A stretch of 64,000 nucleotides of DNA from Halodurantibacterium daqingensis (GCF_042666235.1 NZ_JBHTFQ010000001.1:310001-374000), one strand, 5' to 3'; positions 8,593 through 18,246 are shown, counted from the stretch's first letter. The notes: generated by a model not told the origin, from the letters alone. Numbers and translations: made by a program.

Positions 8593-8618
8593 GAGATGGG
8601 CATCAAATACCCATTCTC
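8593..8618. promoter_or_regulatory. inverted repeat, candidate operator of the recombinase unit
   Basis: GAGATGGG (8593-8600) and CCCATTCTC (8610-8618) form an inverted repeat with one bulged base and a 9-nt centre. It lies next to a TAAAAT -10-like box (8619-8624, minus strand), between the promoter and the 108-aa gene, as expected for a repressor site. Confidence 0.45.
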
Positions 8619-8657
8619 ATTTTACAACTTTGAGAGAAACTCCGAAAATCCCGCCAC

Positions 8658-8915
8658 TTAGAACGGAATGCCGTCATCCAGCATTCTCCTGCCGTCAGAG
8701 CCCTTCGCTCTGCCGTTCTCCGGCCCGTCATCTTCTGATGAGGCCATTTCCATAGCACACGCCTCGATTGCATCGATGGCATCGGCGACGATCATGGCGG
8801 CGAAGGCTTCGACATCGTCGTAGCCCGCCTCGACCGCCAGGCGTTGCAGCTTCGGCCCGTAGGTCTTGCCCATGTCGAGCGTGTAGAAATACTCGACCAT
8901 CACCGGACATCCCAT
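8658..8915 (-). CDS. small hypothetical protein with SSB-like C-terminal tip
   Basis: 85-residue protein of unknown function. The N-terminal half (VEYFYTLDMGKTYGPKL, then AVEAGYDDVEAFAAMIV) predicts helices. The last 25 residues are polar and end in DDGIPF, very close to the DDDIPF tip with which single-stranded DNA-binding proteins recruit partners. Start codon choice is uncertain: ATG at 8915 or at 8900. It lies upstream of the 108-aa gene, on the same strand, inside the decayed element. Confidence 0.5.
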   Translation of the reverse strand: MGCPVMVEYFYTLDMGKTYGPKLQRLAVEAGYDDVEAFAAMIVADAIDAIEACAMEMASSEDDGPENGRAKGSDGRRMLDDGIPF

Positions 8916-9348
8916 CGACCATGAGCCTTCGAGCCCCTTGGACCCTGACCAGGAGGGAGACTTCGCTCTCCCTCACTGGACCTCCCATCGACCAACCTTG
9001 CGCGGATTGGATGCCGCCAGCGTATAGGCGCTGGACCCGATCAGGGGGCTATCGCGCCCTCCTGAACCCACTCGCGGGACTTGGAGACATGCCTCTCCAC
9101 CTGCAACGCACCATGCACAGGCTTGATTGCGCCGCATGCCGAACGCTGTGCTTCGCCATCATTTCCGGTTCCGCTCCGTGAGCGGAGGCGAGGGCCGACG
9201 CCTGCGTTGCGCGACGTTGCAGCAAGACCTCAGCCGCTGCTGTCGCCGAGTCTGCAGGGGCCATGGCGCGGCCGATCACAGCCTTGCGCCGCCTCCTTGC
9301 GCGTGAATGCGCATGGGAATGGAGCTTGCGCGGGGCGCGCAGGAACGG
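8916..9348. other. gene-free stretch, right part of the decayed element
   Basis: No convincing gene on either strand. It contains two perfect small hairpins, GAGGGAGA/TCTCCCTC (8953-8974) and TCCGCTC/GAGCGGA (9170-9186), neither followed by a T run, and a near-direct repeat of CCCATCGACCA at about 8911 and 8984. No copy of the tRNA-Arg 3' end is visible, so the distal attachment site was lost or is elsewhere. Confidence 0.5.
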
Positions 9349-9373
9349 AAAAGGCCCCGGGAACCGGGGCCTT
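9349..9373 (-). terminator. terminator of serC-serA
   Basis: A perfect 10-bp stem AAGGCCCCGG/CCGGGGCCTT (9351-9373) with a 3-nt loop. On the minus strand it is followed by TT and then CCGTTCC, so the stem end plus tail gives a four-T run. It lies 29 nt beyond the serA stop. Confidence 0.8.
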
Positions 9374-9401
9374 CTGAGGGGCGGAGCAAGCCGGAGGTTT
9401 C

Positions 9402-10997
9402 TCAGGCCACTTCGAAGGCAAGCGGCTTGATCTGGCGGAAGACGCCGGTTGCCGCGAGGTCGTCCAGCGCCTTTTGCGGCGCAGGTTCGTCGAGGTAAAG
9501 GAGCGCGATCGCGTCCTTGCCCACACCCGAGCGGCCGAGGGTGAAGTTCGCGATGTTCACTCCGTTTTCGCCCAGGGTGCGGCCCAGCGTGCCGATGATG
9601 CCTGGAACGTCCTCATTCGTGGTGTACAGCATGTTGGCGCCGATCTCGGCGTCGATGGTGATGCCCTTGATCTGGATGAAGCGCGGCTTGCCATCGCTGA
9701 AGACAGTTCCGGCAATCGAACGTTCGCGCGTTTCGGTTACCACGGTGATCTTCATGTAGGCGTCGAACACGCCGGATTTTTCCTGCCGGGTGGTCGAGAC
9801 CTGCACACCCCGTTCCTTGGCGATGACAGGGGCCGAAACCATGTTCACGTCAGGGTTCGTGGCCTTCATGATGCCGGCGATTGCGGCGGCGTTCAGCGCC
9901 TGCAGGTTCATCGTGGCGACCGTGCCATCGTAAAGGATGTTGATGGCCTTGATCGGCTCGTCGGTCATCTGGCCGATGAAGGCGCCCAGATGTTGCGCAA
10001 GCTTGACCCAGGGGCCCATCACCGCGGCTTCTTCGGCCGTGACCGACGGCATGTTGAGAGCATTCTGAACCGCGCCGGTCAGCAGGTAGTCCGACATCTG
10101 CTCGGCCACCTGCAGCGCCACATTCTCCTGCGCCTCGGTGGTCGAGGCCCCCAGATGCGGCGTGACGACCACGTTCGGCAGATGGAAAAGCGGGCTGTCG
10201 GTCGCGGGCTCGGTCTCGAACACGTCAAAGCCCGCGCCGGCGACGTGACCCGATTTCAGCGCCTCGGCCAGCGCCGCCTCATCCACCAGCCCGCCACGCG
10301 CGCAGTTGATGATGCGCACCCCCTTTTTCGTCTTGGCGAGGTTTTCGCGCGACAGGATGTTCCTGGTCTTGTCGGTCAGCGGCACATGGAGCGTGATGAA
10401 ATCGGCGCGGGCGAGCAGTTCGTCCAGTTCGACCTTGGTCACGCCCATGGCGGTGGCGCGTTCCTCGCTCAGGAACGGGTCATAGGCCACGACCTTCATG
10501 TGCAGGCCGAGCGCGCGGTCGCAGACGATGCCGCCGATATTGCCGGCGCCGATCACGCCCAGCGTCTTGTTGAAAAGCTCCACGCCCATGAAGCGGTTCT
10601 TTTCCCACTTGCCGGAATGGGTCGAGGCGCTTGCCTCGGGCAGTTGGCGCGCGACGGCGAACATCATTGCGATGGCGTGTTCCGCGGTGGTGATCGAGTT
10701 GCCGAAGGGCGTGTTCATCACGATCACGCCTTTTTTCGAGGCGGCGGGAATGTCCACGTTATCGACACCGATCCCGGCGCGGCCGATCACCTTTAGCTTG
10801 GTCGCGGCCTGCAGCACCTTTTCCGTTACCTTGGTGGCGGAACGGATGGCGAGGCCGTCATACTGGCCGATGACCTCCAGCAGCTTGTCCTTGTCCTTGC
10901 CCAGGTCGGGCAGGTAGTCGACCTCGACCCCGCGGTCGCGGAAGATCTGGACGGCGGTTTCCGAAAGCTTGTCGGATACGAGTACTTTGGGTGCCAT
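9402..10997 (-). CDS. serA: D-3-phosphoglycerate dehydrogenase
   Basis: First committed step of serine synthesis: 3-phosphoglycerate to 3-phosphohydroxypyruvate with NAD. 531 residues, the long form. The N-terminal substrate domain is followed by the NAD-binding GAGNIGG loop (about 152-158), the conserved NCARGG and TPHLGAST segments with the catalytic Arg/Glu/His set, an intervening ASB domain, and a C-terminal ACT domain (about 455-531). It lies 42 nt after serC in the same operon. Confidence 0.97.
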   Translation of the reverse strand: MAPKVLVSDKLSETAVQIFRDRGVEVDYLPDLGKDKDKLLEVIGQYDGLAIRSATKVTEKVLQAATKLKVIGRAGIGVDNVDIPAASKKGVIVMNTPFGNSITTAEHAIAMMFAVARQLPEASASTHSGKWEKNRFMGVELFNKTLGVIGAGNIGGIVCDRALGLHMKVVAYDPFLSEERATAMGVTKVELDELLARADFITLHVPLTDKTRNILSRENLAKTKKGVRIINCARGGLVDEAALAEALKSGHVAGAGFDVFETEPATDSPLFHLPNVVVTPHLGASTTEAQENVALQVAEQMSDYLLTGAVQNALNMPSVTAEEAAVMGPWVKLAQHLGAFIGQMTDEPIKAINILYDGTVATMNLQALNAAAIAGIMKATNPDVNMVSAPVIAKERGVQVSTTRQEKSGVFDAYMKITVVTETRERSIAGTVFSDGKPRFIQIKGITIDAEIGANMLYTTNEDVPGIIGTLGRTLGENGVNIANFTLGRSGVGKDAIALLYLDEPAPQKALDDLAATGVFRQIKPLAFEVA

Positions 10998-11039
10998 TGT
11001 CAGGCTCCTTGGAAATTCGTCTGGGGAAGGGGGGTGGCT

Positions 11040-12197
<1,158 letters not shown>

Positions 12198-12217
12198 GGT
12201 ATCCTTCCAGATAAACG

Positions 12218-12235
12218 CCCCTCGTTGGGGAGGGG
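12218..12235 (-). promoter_or_regulatory. leader hairpin upstream of serC (possible serC RNA motif)
   Basis: In the transcript, CCCCTC pairs with GAGGGG around a 6-nt loop, followed by GCGTTTATCTGG and then the ribosome site. A conserved serC leader RNA has been described in Alphaproteobacteria. Assignment to it is by position and general form only, not by alignment. Confidence 0.4.
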
Positions 12236-12248
12236 TGTCCCGCTGCCG

Positions 12249-12277
12249 GAAATACGGGGCCGCAGGCTCTGGTGCAA
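12249..12277 (-). promoter_or_regulatory. predicted serC-serA promoter
   Basis: Minus strand TTGCAC (12272-12277) and TATTTC (12249-12254), 17 nt apart, upstream of the leader hairpin in the 154-nt gap between divergent serC and serB. Confidence 0.5.
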
Positions 12278-12351
12278 GCAGGAAAATTGCGCTAAGGCGC
12301 CGCTGCCGGCGGCAAAAATGCCGCAGCTGTCCACTATCGGAAACTTTTCCC

Positions 12352-13230
12352 ATGTTCACTGCCGTTCTGTTTGCCAGCCCCGCCCGCGCCAATCTTGACC
12401 GCGAAACGGTCGAGAGCCTTCGCAACGCCTGGGGCGGGGGCGATGCGGAGTGGCTGAACCCGGGCGTGGCGGCCGAGTTCCCGCTTGAAGCGATGCCCGC
12501 GAACCGGTGGGAGGCATGGGAAGGCCTGCAGGCGCTGGGGATCGATCTGGTCGTCGTCCCGGCCGAGGGTCGGCGCAAGAAGATGCTTCTGGCGGATATG
12601 GACAGCACGATGATCGGACAGGAGTGCATTGATGAGCTGGCCGATGAGGCTGGCGTGGGCGCCTATGTCGCCTCGATCACCGCGCGGGCGATGAATGGTG
12701 AGCTGGAGTTCGAGGACGCACTGCGCGAGCGTGTGGCCCTGCTCAAGGGGCTTGATCTGGGCGTGATCGACAAGGTGCTCGCAAGCCGGATCACCTATAC
12801 GCCGGGCGGACGCGAACTGATCGCGACAATGCAGGCCCATGGGGGCTATGCGGCCCTGGTTTCGGGGGGCTTCACGGCCTTCACCGCAGCCGTCGCGCGG
12901 CATCTGAACTTCGACGAAAACCGCGCCAATGTCCTGCATGTTCAGGACGGTGCGTTGACGGGCACCGTGGCCGAGCCGATCCTTGGCCGGGCCGCCAAGG
13001 TGGCCGCACTCGAGGAAATCTCGGCGCGGCTGAACCTCACCCCGGAGGAGGTAATTGCCGTGGGAGATGGCGCCAATGACCTGGGCATGCTGCATCGCGC
13101 AGGCATGGGCGTTGCGCTGCACGCCAAGCCCGCGGTTGCGGCGCAATGCGACATCCGCATCAACCACGGCGACCTGACCGCCCTGCTCTACATCCAGGGT
13201 TACCGCGCCGAGGCCTTCCGGGGCGCCTGA
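12352..13230 (+). CDS. serB: phosphoserine phosphatase
   Basis: HAD-superfamily enzyme for the last step of serine synthesis. 292 residues. The nucleophile motif DMDSTMIGQE (about 82-91), the motif II serine in VSGGFTAF, and the motif III/IV lysine and VGDGANDLGML are all present. An N-terminal region of about 75 residues precedes the HAD core, as usual. The ATG at 12352 is chosen over a long upstream extension that overlaps serC. It is divergent from serC-serA, so the three-gene pathway is complete at one locus. Confidence 0.97.
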   Translation: MFTAVLFASPARANLDRETVESLRNAWGGGDAEWLNPGVAAEFPLEAMPANRWEAWEGLQALGIDLVVVPAEGRRKKMLLADMDSTMIGQECIDELADEAGVGAYVASITARAMNGELEFEDALRERVALLKGLDLGVIDKVLASRITYTPGGRELIATMQAHGGYAALVSGGFTAFTAAVARHLNFDENRANVLHVQDGALTGTVAEPILGRAAKVAALEEISARLNLTPEEVIAVGDGANDLGMLHRAGMGVALHAKPAVAAQCDIRINHGDLTALLYIQGYRAEAFRGA

Positions 13231-13290
13231 GCGCCTTTCACTTCCCTTCCCGAGGGGCAGCTGTGGCTGCGGCCCGTTCCGTGAGGACCC

Positions 13291-14052
13291 ATGCTGTTCG
13301 AAGTGACCTACCAGATCCTGCTGTTGCTGCTTTGCGCCGCTTTCGTTGCGGGGTTCATCGATTCCATCGCCGGGGGCGGCGGGCTGATCACGGTTCCGGT
13401 GTTGCTGCTGGCCGGCGCCAACCCGGTCGAGGCGCTCTCGACCAACAAGGTGCAGGGGATCTTCGGCTCGGGCACGGCGGCACTGTCCTATGCGGGGCGT
13501 GGGCATGTGGATCTGCGGCAGCAGGCACGCCCGGCGCTGCTGGCCTTTGCCGCCGGTATTGCCGGCGCACTGCTGGCGACTGTGATGCCCACCGACCTGT
13601 TGCGGCTGGGCCTGCCGGTTCTCCTCGTGGGGATCGCGCTGTTCTTTGCCCTCAAGCCGGGGCTGGGCGATCTTGACCGGGTCGAACGCTTGCGGCCGGC
13701 TGCCTTTGCAGCGACCGTCGTGCCGCTGATCGGTGCCTATGACGGCCTTCTGGGGCCCGGCGCCGGAGCGTTCTACATGATCGCCTTCGTGACGCTGGCA
13801 GGCTATGGCATCCTGAAGGCCACGGCGCATACCAAGCTTCTGAATTTCGCCTCGAACCTGGGTGGGCTGGTCGCCTTTGCCGTCTTCGGCGCACCATGGT
13901 GGGCCACGGGTATCGCGATGGGCATCGCGCAGATGGCGGGCGCCCGGGTGGGGGCGCTGGTGGCCATGCGGATCGGTGCGCGGGTCATCAAGCCGCTGCT
14001 GGTCATTACCTCGACCGCGCTGGCCCTGCGCCTGATCTGGGATCTGATCTAG
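13291..14052 (+). CDS. TSUP (TauE/SafE) family permease
   Basis: 253-residue inner-membrane protein with about seven or eight hydrophobic helices. The first repeat carries the family GFIDSIAGGGGLITVPVLL glycine-rich stretch (about 23-41). Members export or import sulfite, sulfoacetate or related organosulfur anions; substrate here is unknown. Its TAG stop is shared with the oppositely oriented asparaginase gene through CTAG (14049-14052). Confidence 0.9.
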   Translation: MLFEVTYQILLLLLCAAFVAGFIDSIAGGGGLITVPVLLLAGANPVEALSTNKVQGIFGSGTAALSYAGRGHVDLRQQARPALLAFAAGIAGALLATVMPTDLLRLGLPVLLVGIALFFALKPGLGDLDRVERLRPAAFAATVVPLIGAYDGLLGPGAGAFYMIAFVTLAGYGILKATAHTKLLNFASNLGGLVAFAVFGAPWWATGIAMGIAQMAGARVGALVAMRIGARVIKPLLVITSTALALRLIWDLI

Positions 14053-15044
14053 GCAAACCCTTCCGACTTGCGGATGATCCCGACCTCGATGCCGCGCCAG
14101 TTCTTCTGCACCGCATCAAGGCGCTTCAGGGTTGCGGGGTGGCCCGCCTCCAGAACGCCTTCGCGCACCAGAAGGGCGCAGATCGCCGCCTCGGCCGCGC
14201 GGGTGCCCCCATCGACGATCTTGAGCGCGATGCCGCGCCTGCGTTCCGGAAGGATGGCCACAAAGACCGCCTCGGCACCGGTCTTGATCGCGACCTTGCC
14301 GCCCATGGCGCGCATCAGCTCGGTGCAGGCGCGCCCCTCGCCGGCGACAAGTTCGGGATAGGCGGTCATGGCGCGGGTCAGGCGGGCGGCGGCACGGTTG
14401 CGGCCATCGCCCTCGGGGTTTGCCTTGGCAAAGAAGGCCATCGCCCGGGCAAGTCCCGTGACGGTGGTGGCGAAGTTCGGGGCAGAACAGCCGTCGATCC
14501 CGTGGCCGGGGCTGTCCTGGCCGGTTACCTCCTCGAACGCGGCCTTCACCGCCTGTTGCACCGGGTGGTCAAGCGCCACATATTCCGGGCCACCGCCAAG
14601 ATGCCGGTTCAGCGTCAGGAAGCCGCAATGCTTGCCCGAGCAGTTGTTGTGCACCTGACAGGGGCTGCCGTCGGCCTTGATCAGCCGGTTACGTTCAGCG
14701 CGGTCGGAAGGTTCCTGCACGCCGCAGCGCAGGTCCGCATCCGACAGGCCCAGATCGGCAAGCCAGCGCGTCGCCATGTCGCGGTGGATCGCCGCGCCCT
14801 GGTGGCTTGCGCAGGCAAGGGCAAGCTGCGCCTCGCTCAGGCCCGCCGCCTCGGCCGCGCCGCTTTCCAGCAGCGGCAGCGCCTGCAGCATCTTGCAGGA
14901 GGAGCGCGGAAAGATCACCGCCTGCGGATCGCCCCAGGCCTCGACGATCTCACCGGTATCGTCGCAGATCACCGCATGGCCGAGGTGCTGGCTTTCCAGC
15001 ATCCCGCCGCGCCACAGTTCCGCCATCGCCACCGGTTTCGTCAT
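14049..15044 (-). CDS. L-asparaginase II family protein
   Basis: 331-residue member of the asparaginase II family described from Rhizobium etli, unrelated to the E. coli enzymes. It hydrolyses asparagine to aspartate and ammonia. The conserved RSSCKMLQALP (about 44-54), the CSGKHCGFL segment and a GIDGCSAPNF stretch (about 161-170) are visible. The ATG at 15044 has a strong GGAGGA site; a longer upstream frame is rejected. The gene ends on the CTAG shared with the TSUP permease. Confidence 0.9.
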   Translation of the reverse strand: MTKPVAMAELWRGGMLESQHLGHAVICDDTGEIVEAWGDPQAVIFPRSSCKMLQALPLLESGAAEAAGLSEAQLALACASHQGAAIHRDMATRWLADLGLSDADLRCGVQEPSDRAERNRLIKADGSPCQVHNNCSGKHCGFLTLNRHLGGGPEYVALDHPVQQAVKAAFEEVTGQDSPGHGIDGCSAPNFATTVTGLARAMAFFAKANPEGDGRNRAAARLTRAMTAYPELVAGEGRACTELMRAMGGKVAIKTGAEAVFVAILPERRRGIALKIVDGGTRAAEAAICALLVREGVLEAGHPATLKRLDAVQKNWRGIEVGIIRKSEGFA

Positions 15045-15212
15045 GCCGTCCTCCGTCACAGCTGCGCGATTTCCCGCCAAGAGGGGTTTCATCACGCGCC
15101 ACAATTGCGTTATGACCCGCATATCGAGTTGAAAAATCCGCCGCCACAGGAAAAGGTCGCTCAGGGCCCCCAGGGCGGAACAAGACAAAGACAGGCCGGA
15201 GGCTGTGGGACA

Positions 15213-15740
15213 ATGACATCATGGATTCTGCGGGGAGTGGGCGCGGCCCTGATCGCGCTGACCGCAACAGCAGGCATGGCGCAACAATCGACGAACCGCG
15301 TCGCCTCCAGCACGGATTGGAGCGTGTTCGTCGAAGAATCCCCGAGGGAATGCTGGGGCGTTTCCAGCCCCAAGCAGGTGCGCAACACCCGCAACGGCCA
15401 ACCGGTCGAGGTGCGGCGCGGTGACATCCTGTTGTTCGTGACATTCCGCCCCGGTGCCGGATCGCGTGGCGAGGTTTCCTTTACCGGCGGCTATCCCTTT
15501 GCCGATGGCTCCAACGTCGAAATGCGGATCGGGTCGGATGCGTTCCAGCTGTTCACCGATGGCGACTGGGCCTGGCCTGCCAATGCCGATGATGACGCGC
15601 GCATTCTTGCGGCCATGCGGCGCGGGTCCGAGGCGGTGCTGACGGCGCGGTCGGCGCGCGGCACGCAGACGCAGGACACCTTCTCGCTCATGGGGTTTAC
15701 CGCCGCCATGACCGAGGCCGAGAACCGCTGCGCCGGCTGA
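15213..15740 (+). CDS. secreted IalB-like (invasion-associated locus B) protein
   Basis: 175 residues with a clear N-terminal signal peptide ending near AGMA-QQ (about residue 22). The mature part begins WSVFVEESPRECW and has the beta-rich pattern of IalB family proteins, with two cysteines likely forming a disulfide. Function in free-living relatives is unknown; a periplasmic location is expected. A strong terminator follows at 15761. Confidence 0.8.
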   Translation: MTSWILRGVGAALIALTATAGMAQQSTNRVASSTDWSVFVEESPRECWGVSSPKQVRNTRNGQPVEVRRGDILLFVTFRPGAGSRGEVSFTGGYPFADGSNVEMRIGSDAFQLFTDGDWAWPANADDDARILAAMRRGSEAVLTARSARGTQTQDTFSLMGFTAAMTEAENRCAG

Positions 15741-15760
15741 CCGCCCGCGCAACCCTTGCA

Positions 15761-15786
15761 ACGCCCCGGCCGGTCCGGGGCGTTTT
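15761..15786 (+). terminator. terminator after the IalB-like gene
   Basis: ACGCCCCGG and CCGGGGCGT pair around a short CCGGT loop (15761-15783), followed directly by a T run. Confidence 0.85.
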
Positions 15787-15855
15787 GCATTGCGAAACCT
15801 GTTTTCTCGTGCAGCGCTTTCCTATATGGAAACGCATCCCTGAACGGAGACGACC

Positions 15856-17058
15856 ATGACCAGCCAAGGCGCCTCGGCCCCGATCACGCAGGACGTGCTG
15901 ACCATCCCCCGCAACTTGCCGGAGGAAGGGCGGGTGAACCTTGTCGGCCTGACCCGCGAAGCGATGCGCGATGCGCTGATCGCTGCGGGAACCAACGAAA
16001 AACAGGCGAAAATGCGCGTCGGTCAGATCTGGCAATGGATCTACCACTGGGGCGTGCGCGATTTTGCGGCGATGACCAACCTTGCCAAGGAATATCGCGC
16101 GCTGCTGGATCAGGCCTTCACCGTGACCATCCCCGAGATCGTGAGCCGCCAGATCAGCGAGGACGGCACGCGCAAGTATCTGGTGCGGATCGCCGGCGGC
16201 CACGAGGTCGAAACCGTCTATATCCCCGAAGAGGGGCGCGGAACGCTGTGCATTTCCAGCCAGGTCGGTTGCACGCTGACCTGCAGCTTCTGCCATACCG
16301 GAACGCAGAAGCTGGTGCGCAATCTGACGGCCGCGGAAATCGTCGGCCAGATCATGCTGGCGCGCGACGATCTGGGCGAATGGCCGGTTCCCGGCGCGCC
16401 CAAGGACGAAACGCGGCTGATCTCGAATATCGTGCTGATGGGGATGGGCGAGCCGCTTTACAACTTCGACAATGTCCGCGACGCGATGCGGATTGCGATG
16501 GATGGCGAAGGGATCTCGCTCTCGCGGCGGCGCATCACGCTGTCGACCAGCGGTGTTGTGCCTGAAATCGCCAAGACCGCCGAGGAAATCGGCTGCCTGC
16601 TTGCGGTGTCCTTCCACGCCACCACCGACGAGGTGCGCGACAAACTGGTGCCGATCAACAAGAAGTGGAACATCGAGACGCTGCTGAACGCGCTGCGCGA
16701 TTATCCGCGGCTTTCGAATTCCGAACGCATCACCTTTGAATATGTGATGCTGAAGGATGTGAACGATTCTGACGCGGATGCGCGGCGCCTGGTCAAGCTG
16801 ATCTCGGGGATCCCGGCCAAGATCAACCTCATCCCCTTCAATGAATGGCCGGGTTCAGCCTATCAGCGGTCGGACTGGAGCCGGATCAAGGCCTTTGCCG
16901 ATATCATCTACAAGGCCGGCTACGCGAGCCCGATCCGCACCCCGCGCGGCGAGGATATCATGGCGGCCTGCGGACAGCTGAAATCCGCGACGGAACGCGC
17001 CCGCAAAAGCCGCGCCCAGATCGCGGCGGAACTTGCCGCCGAGGCCAGCGCCGGCTAG
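15856..17058 (+). CDS. rlmN: 23S rRNA A2503 / tRNA A37 C2-methyltransferase RlmN
   Basis: Radical SAM enzyme methylating adenosine 2503 of 23S rRNA and A37 of some tRNAs. 400 residues. The cluster motif lies in CTLTCSFCHTG (about 138-148), followed by the GMGEP segment and the C-terminal region with the acceptor cysteine (MAACGQL). The ATG is preceded by a GGAGACGACC ribosome site. It ends on CTAG shared with the next convergent gene. Confidence 0.97.
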   Translation: MTSQGASAPITQDVLTIPRNLPEEGRVNLVGLTREAMRDALIAAGTNEKQAKMRVGQIWQWIYHWGVRDFAAMTNLAKEYRALLDQAFTVTIPEIVSRQISEDGTRKYLVRIAGGHEVETVYIPEEGRGTLCISSQVGCTLTCSFCHTGTQKLVRNLTAAEIVGQIMLARDDLGEWPVPGAPKDETRLISNIVLMGMGEPLYNFDNVRDAMRIAMDGEGISLSRRRITLSTSGVVPEIAKTAEEIGCLLAVSFHATTDEVRDKLVPINKKWNIETLLNALRDYPRLSNSERITFEYVMLKDVNDSDADARRLVKLISGIPAKINLIPFNEWPGSAYQRSDWSRIKAFADIIYKAGYASPIRTPRGEDIMAACGQLKSATERARKSRAQIAAELAAEASAG

Positions 17059-17759
17059 ACCATCCGGATCACGTCCTTGTCGATGGACAGCATGTAGCCC
17101 TGGCGCGCGATATTGCGCACCAGAAGTTCGCTGACCATCTGGTTCCCCAGGCTGTCGCGCAGCCGCTTGATCCGGGTGGCGCCGGCGGCTTCATCGCAGT
17201 CTGCCGCATCGCGGCCCGAGATCATCGCCTCGATCTGCGCGCCGCTCAGAACCTCGTCATCCATCCGCGCCTCGGCCAGAACCGCCAGCGTCTCGATCGC
17301 GGCGGGGGTCAGGCGGAAGTCCATGTTGTTGAGCGACACGAGGTTCTCTGCCCGCGCGATGACAAGCGAGGACACCTCGATCCCGGCCTGCTTGATCTGC
17401 GTCATTCGCCGGTTCAGCGCCACGATCATCAGCAGGAACGCCAGCGCCGCGCCAAGAAGCGCGGTGGAAAACACCAGCAGCACGAAGATCACCATGCGAT
17501 AGGACGCCAGAACCTCGGAAAACGAGGTGGCAGATTCGGCAAGGATCTCCAGCAGGCGGATCTCGGTCGGGGCGGTCAGGGCGTCGTTGGCAACAAAGAT
17601 CCGCTCGACCTTCTGGTTGAAGGCGTCGGCGCTGGGCAGGTTGAGAAACAGAAGCGCTGCCGCCCCCGCCAGGATCACCACCACCGCCACGACGCCAAGC
17701 GTCACTGCCCGGTGTCCGGCCCGCAACGCCTCAGTAGCGGAGATAGAATTGTCCCGCAC
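17055..17759 (-). CDS. membrane protein with C-terminal OmpR-like winged helix
   Basis: 234 residues, not recognised as a named family. Two transmembrane helices (about 18-40 and 88-115) enclose a periplasmic segment of about 45 residues. The C-terminal part (about 148-226) follows the OmpR/PhoB winged-helix pattern: an LTPAAIETLAVLAE first helix, a segment ending LSGAQI, a RIKRLRDSLG recognition-type helix, and a terminal hairpin ending ARQGYMLSI. It would be a membrane-bound DNA-binding protein with topology reversed relative to ToxR/CadC. Start is GTG at 17759 with GAGAGGAG, 29 nt inside the upstream secreted-protein gene, so the two are translationally coupled. Confidence 0.75.
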   Translation of the reverse strand: MRDNSISATEALRAGHRAVTLGVVAVVVILAGAAALLFLNLPSADAFNQKVERIFVANDALTAPTEIRLLEILAESATSFSEVLASYRMVIFVLLVFSTALLGAALAFLLMIVALNRRMTQIKQAGIEVSSLVIARAENLVSLNNMDFRLTPAAIETLAVLAEARMDDEVLSGAQIEAMISGRDAADCDEAAGATRIKRLRDSLGNQMVSELLVRNIARQGYMLSIDKDVIRMV

Positions 17760-18024
17760 TCGCTCTCCTCTCGGTCAGCCCGTCGGGGCCGAAGATGGAC
17801 AGGACATTGAGCAGCGTCCAGCCGTCGCGTGCAATTCGGCCGGATATTGCCTGCGCCGCCGCCTGCTGCCCGGAACAGGCGCGGTCCGGCAGTTCGATCA
17901 CCCCGTAATGCAGACGAAGCGGATTGTCCCGCTTGGCCTTGTAGTCGGCATAGCAGGCCGCCTGGGCCACGGGCGCGGCCATGGCAAGCACTGCGGAAAG
18001 GACAAGGACGTGGCGCATCTTCAT
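17731..18024 (-). CDS. small secreted protein
   Basis: 97 residues. A signal peptide ends near AQA-ACYA (residue 22/23). The mature chain of about 75 residues has two cysteines, a central helix and a C-terminal aromatic end (QFYLRY). No domain is recognised. Its 3' end overlaps the membrane winged-helix gene by 29 nt, which suggests a functional pair, for example a periplasmic ligand-binding or accessory protein for the membrane regulator (inference). Confidence 0.7.
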   Translation of the reverse strand: MKMRHVLVLSAVLAMAAPVAQAACYADYKAKRDNPLRLHYGVIELPDRACSGQQAAAQAISGRIARDGWTLLNVLSIFGPDGLTERRASAGQFYLRY

Positions 18025-18246
18025 GCGCCAAGACTGCGGCCAGCCCCGCAGATATTCAATAACAAAGCGGATTTCCGCCCCCCGTTATCGGATAACAGCC
18101 TGCGGTCATTGCCTGTCAGCGCGCCTCGCCCCCAGCCTGATCCTGTCACCGCCGGCCCCGAATACGCTCCGAGGCCGACACCGGCTTCAGCGCCGCAACC
18201 GGTCGGGACGCGGTTCCGCCAGTTCGGCAAACGAAAGGATGAGATC

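Noticed and set aside
9049..9279. 76-residue minus-strand open frame next to serA
   Set aside because: No ribosome site, no recognisable family, composition like random GC-rich DNA.
8916..9348. Second attachment site matching the tRNA-Arg 3' end
   Set aside because: Searched by eye for the TTCGAATCC and CGGGCGC segments; no copy found.
12198..12629. N-terminal extension of serC by 144 codons
   Set aside because: Runs through the divergent promoter region into serB; the ATG at 12197 has a ribosome site and the conserved start.
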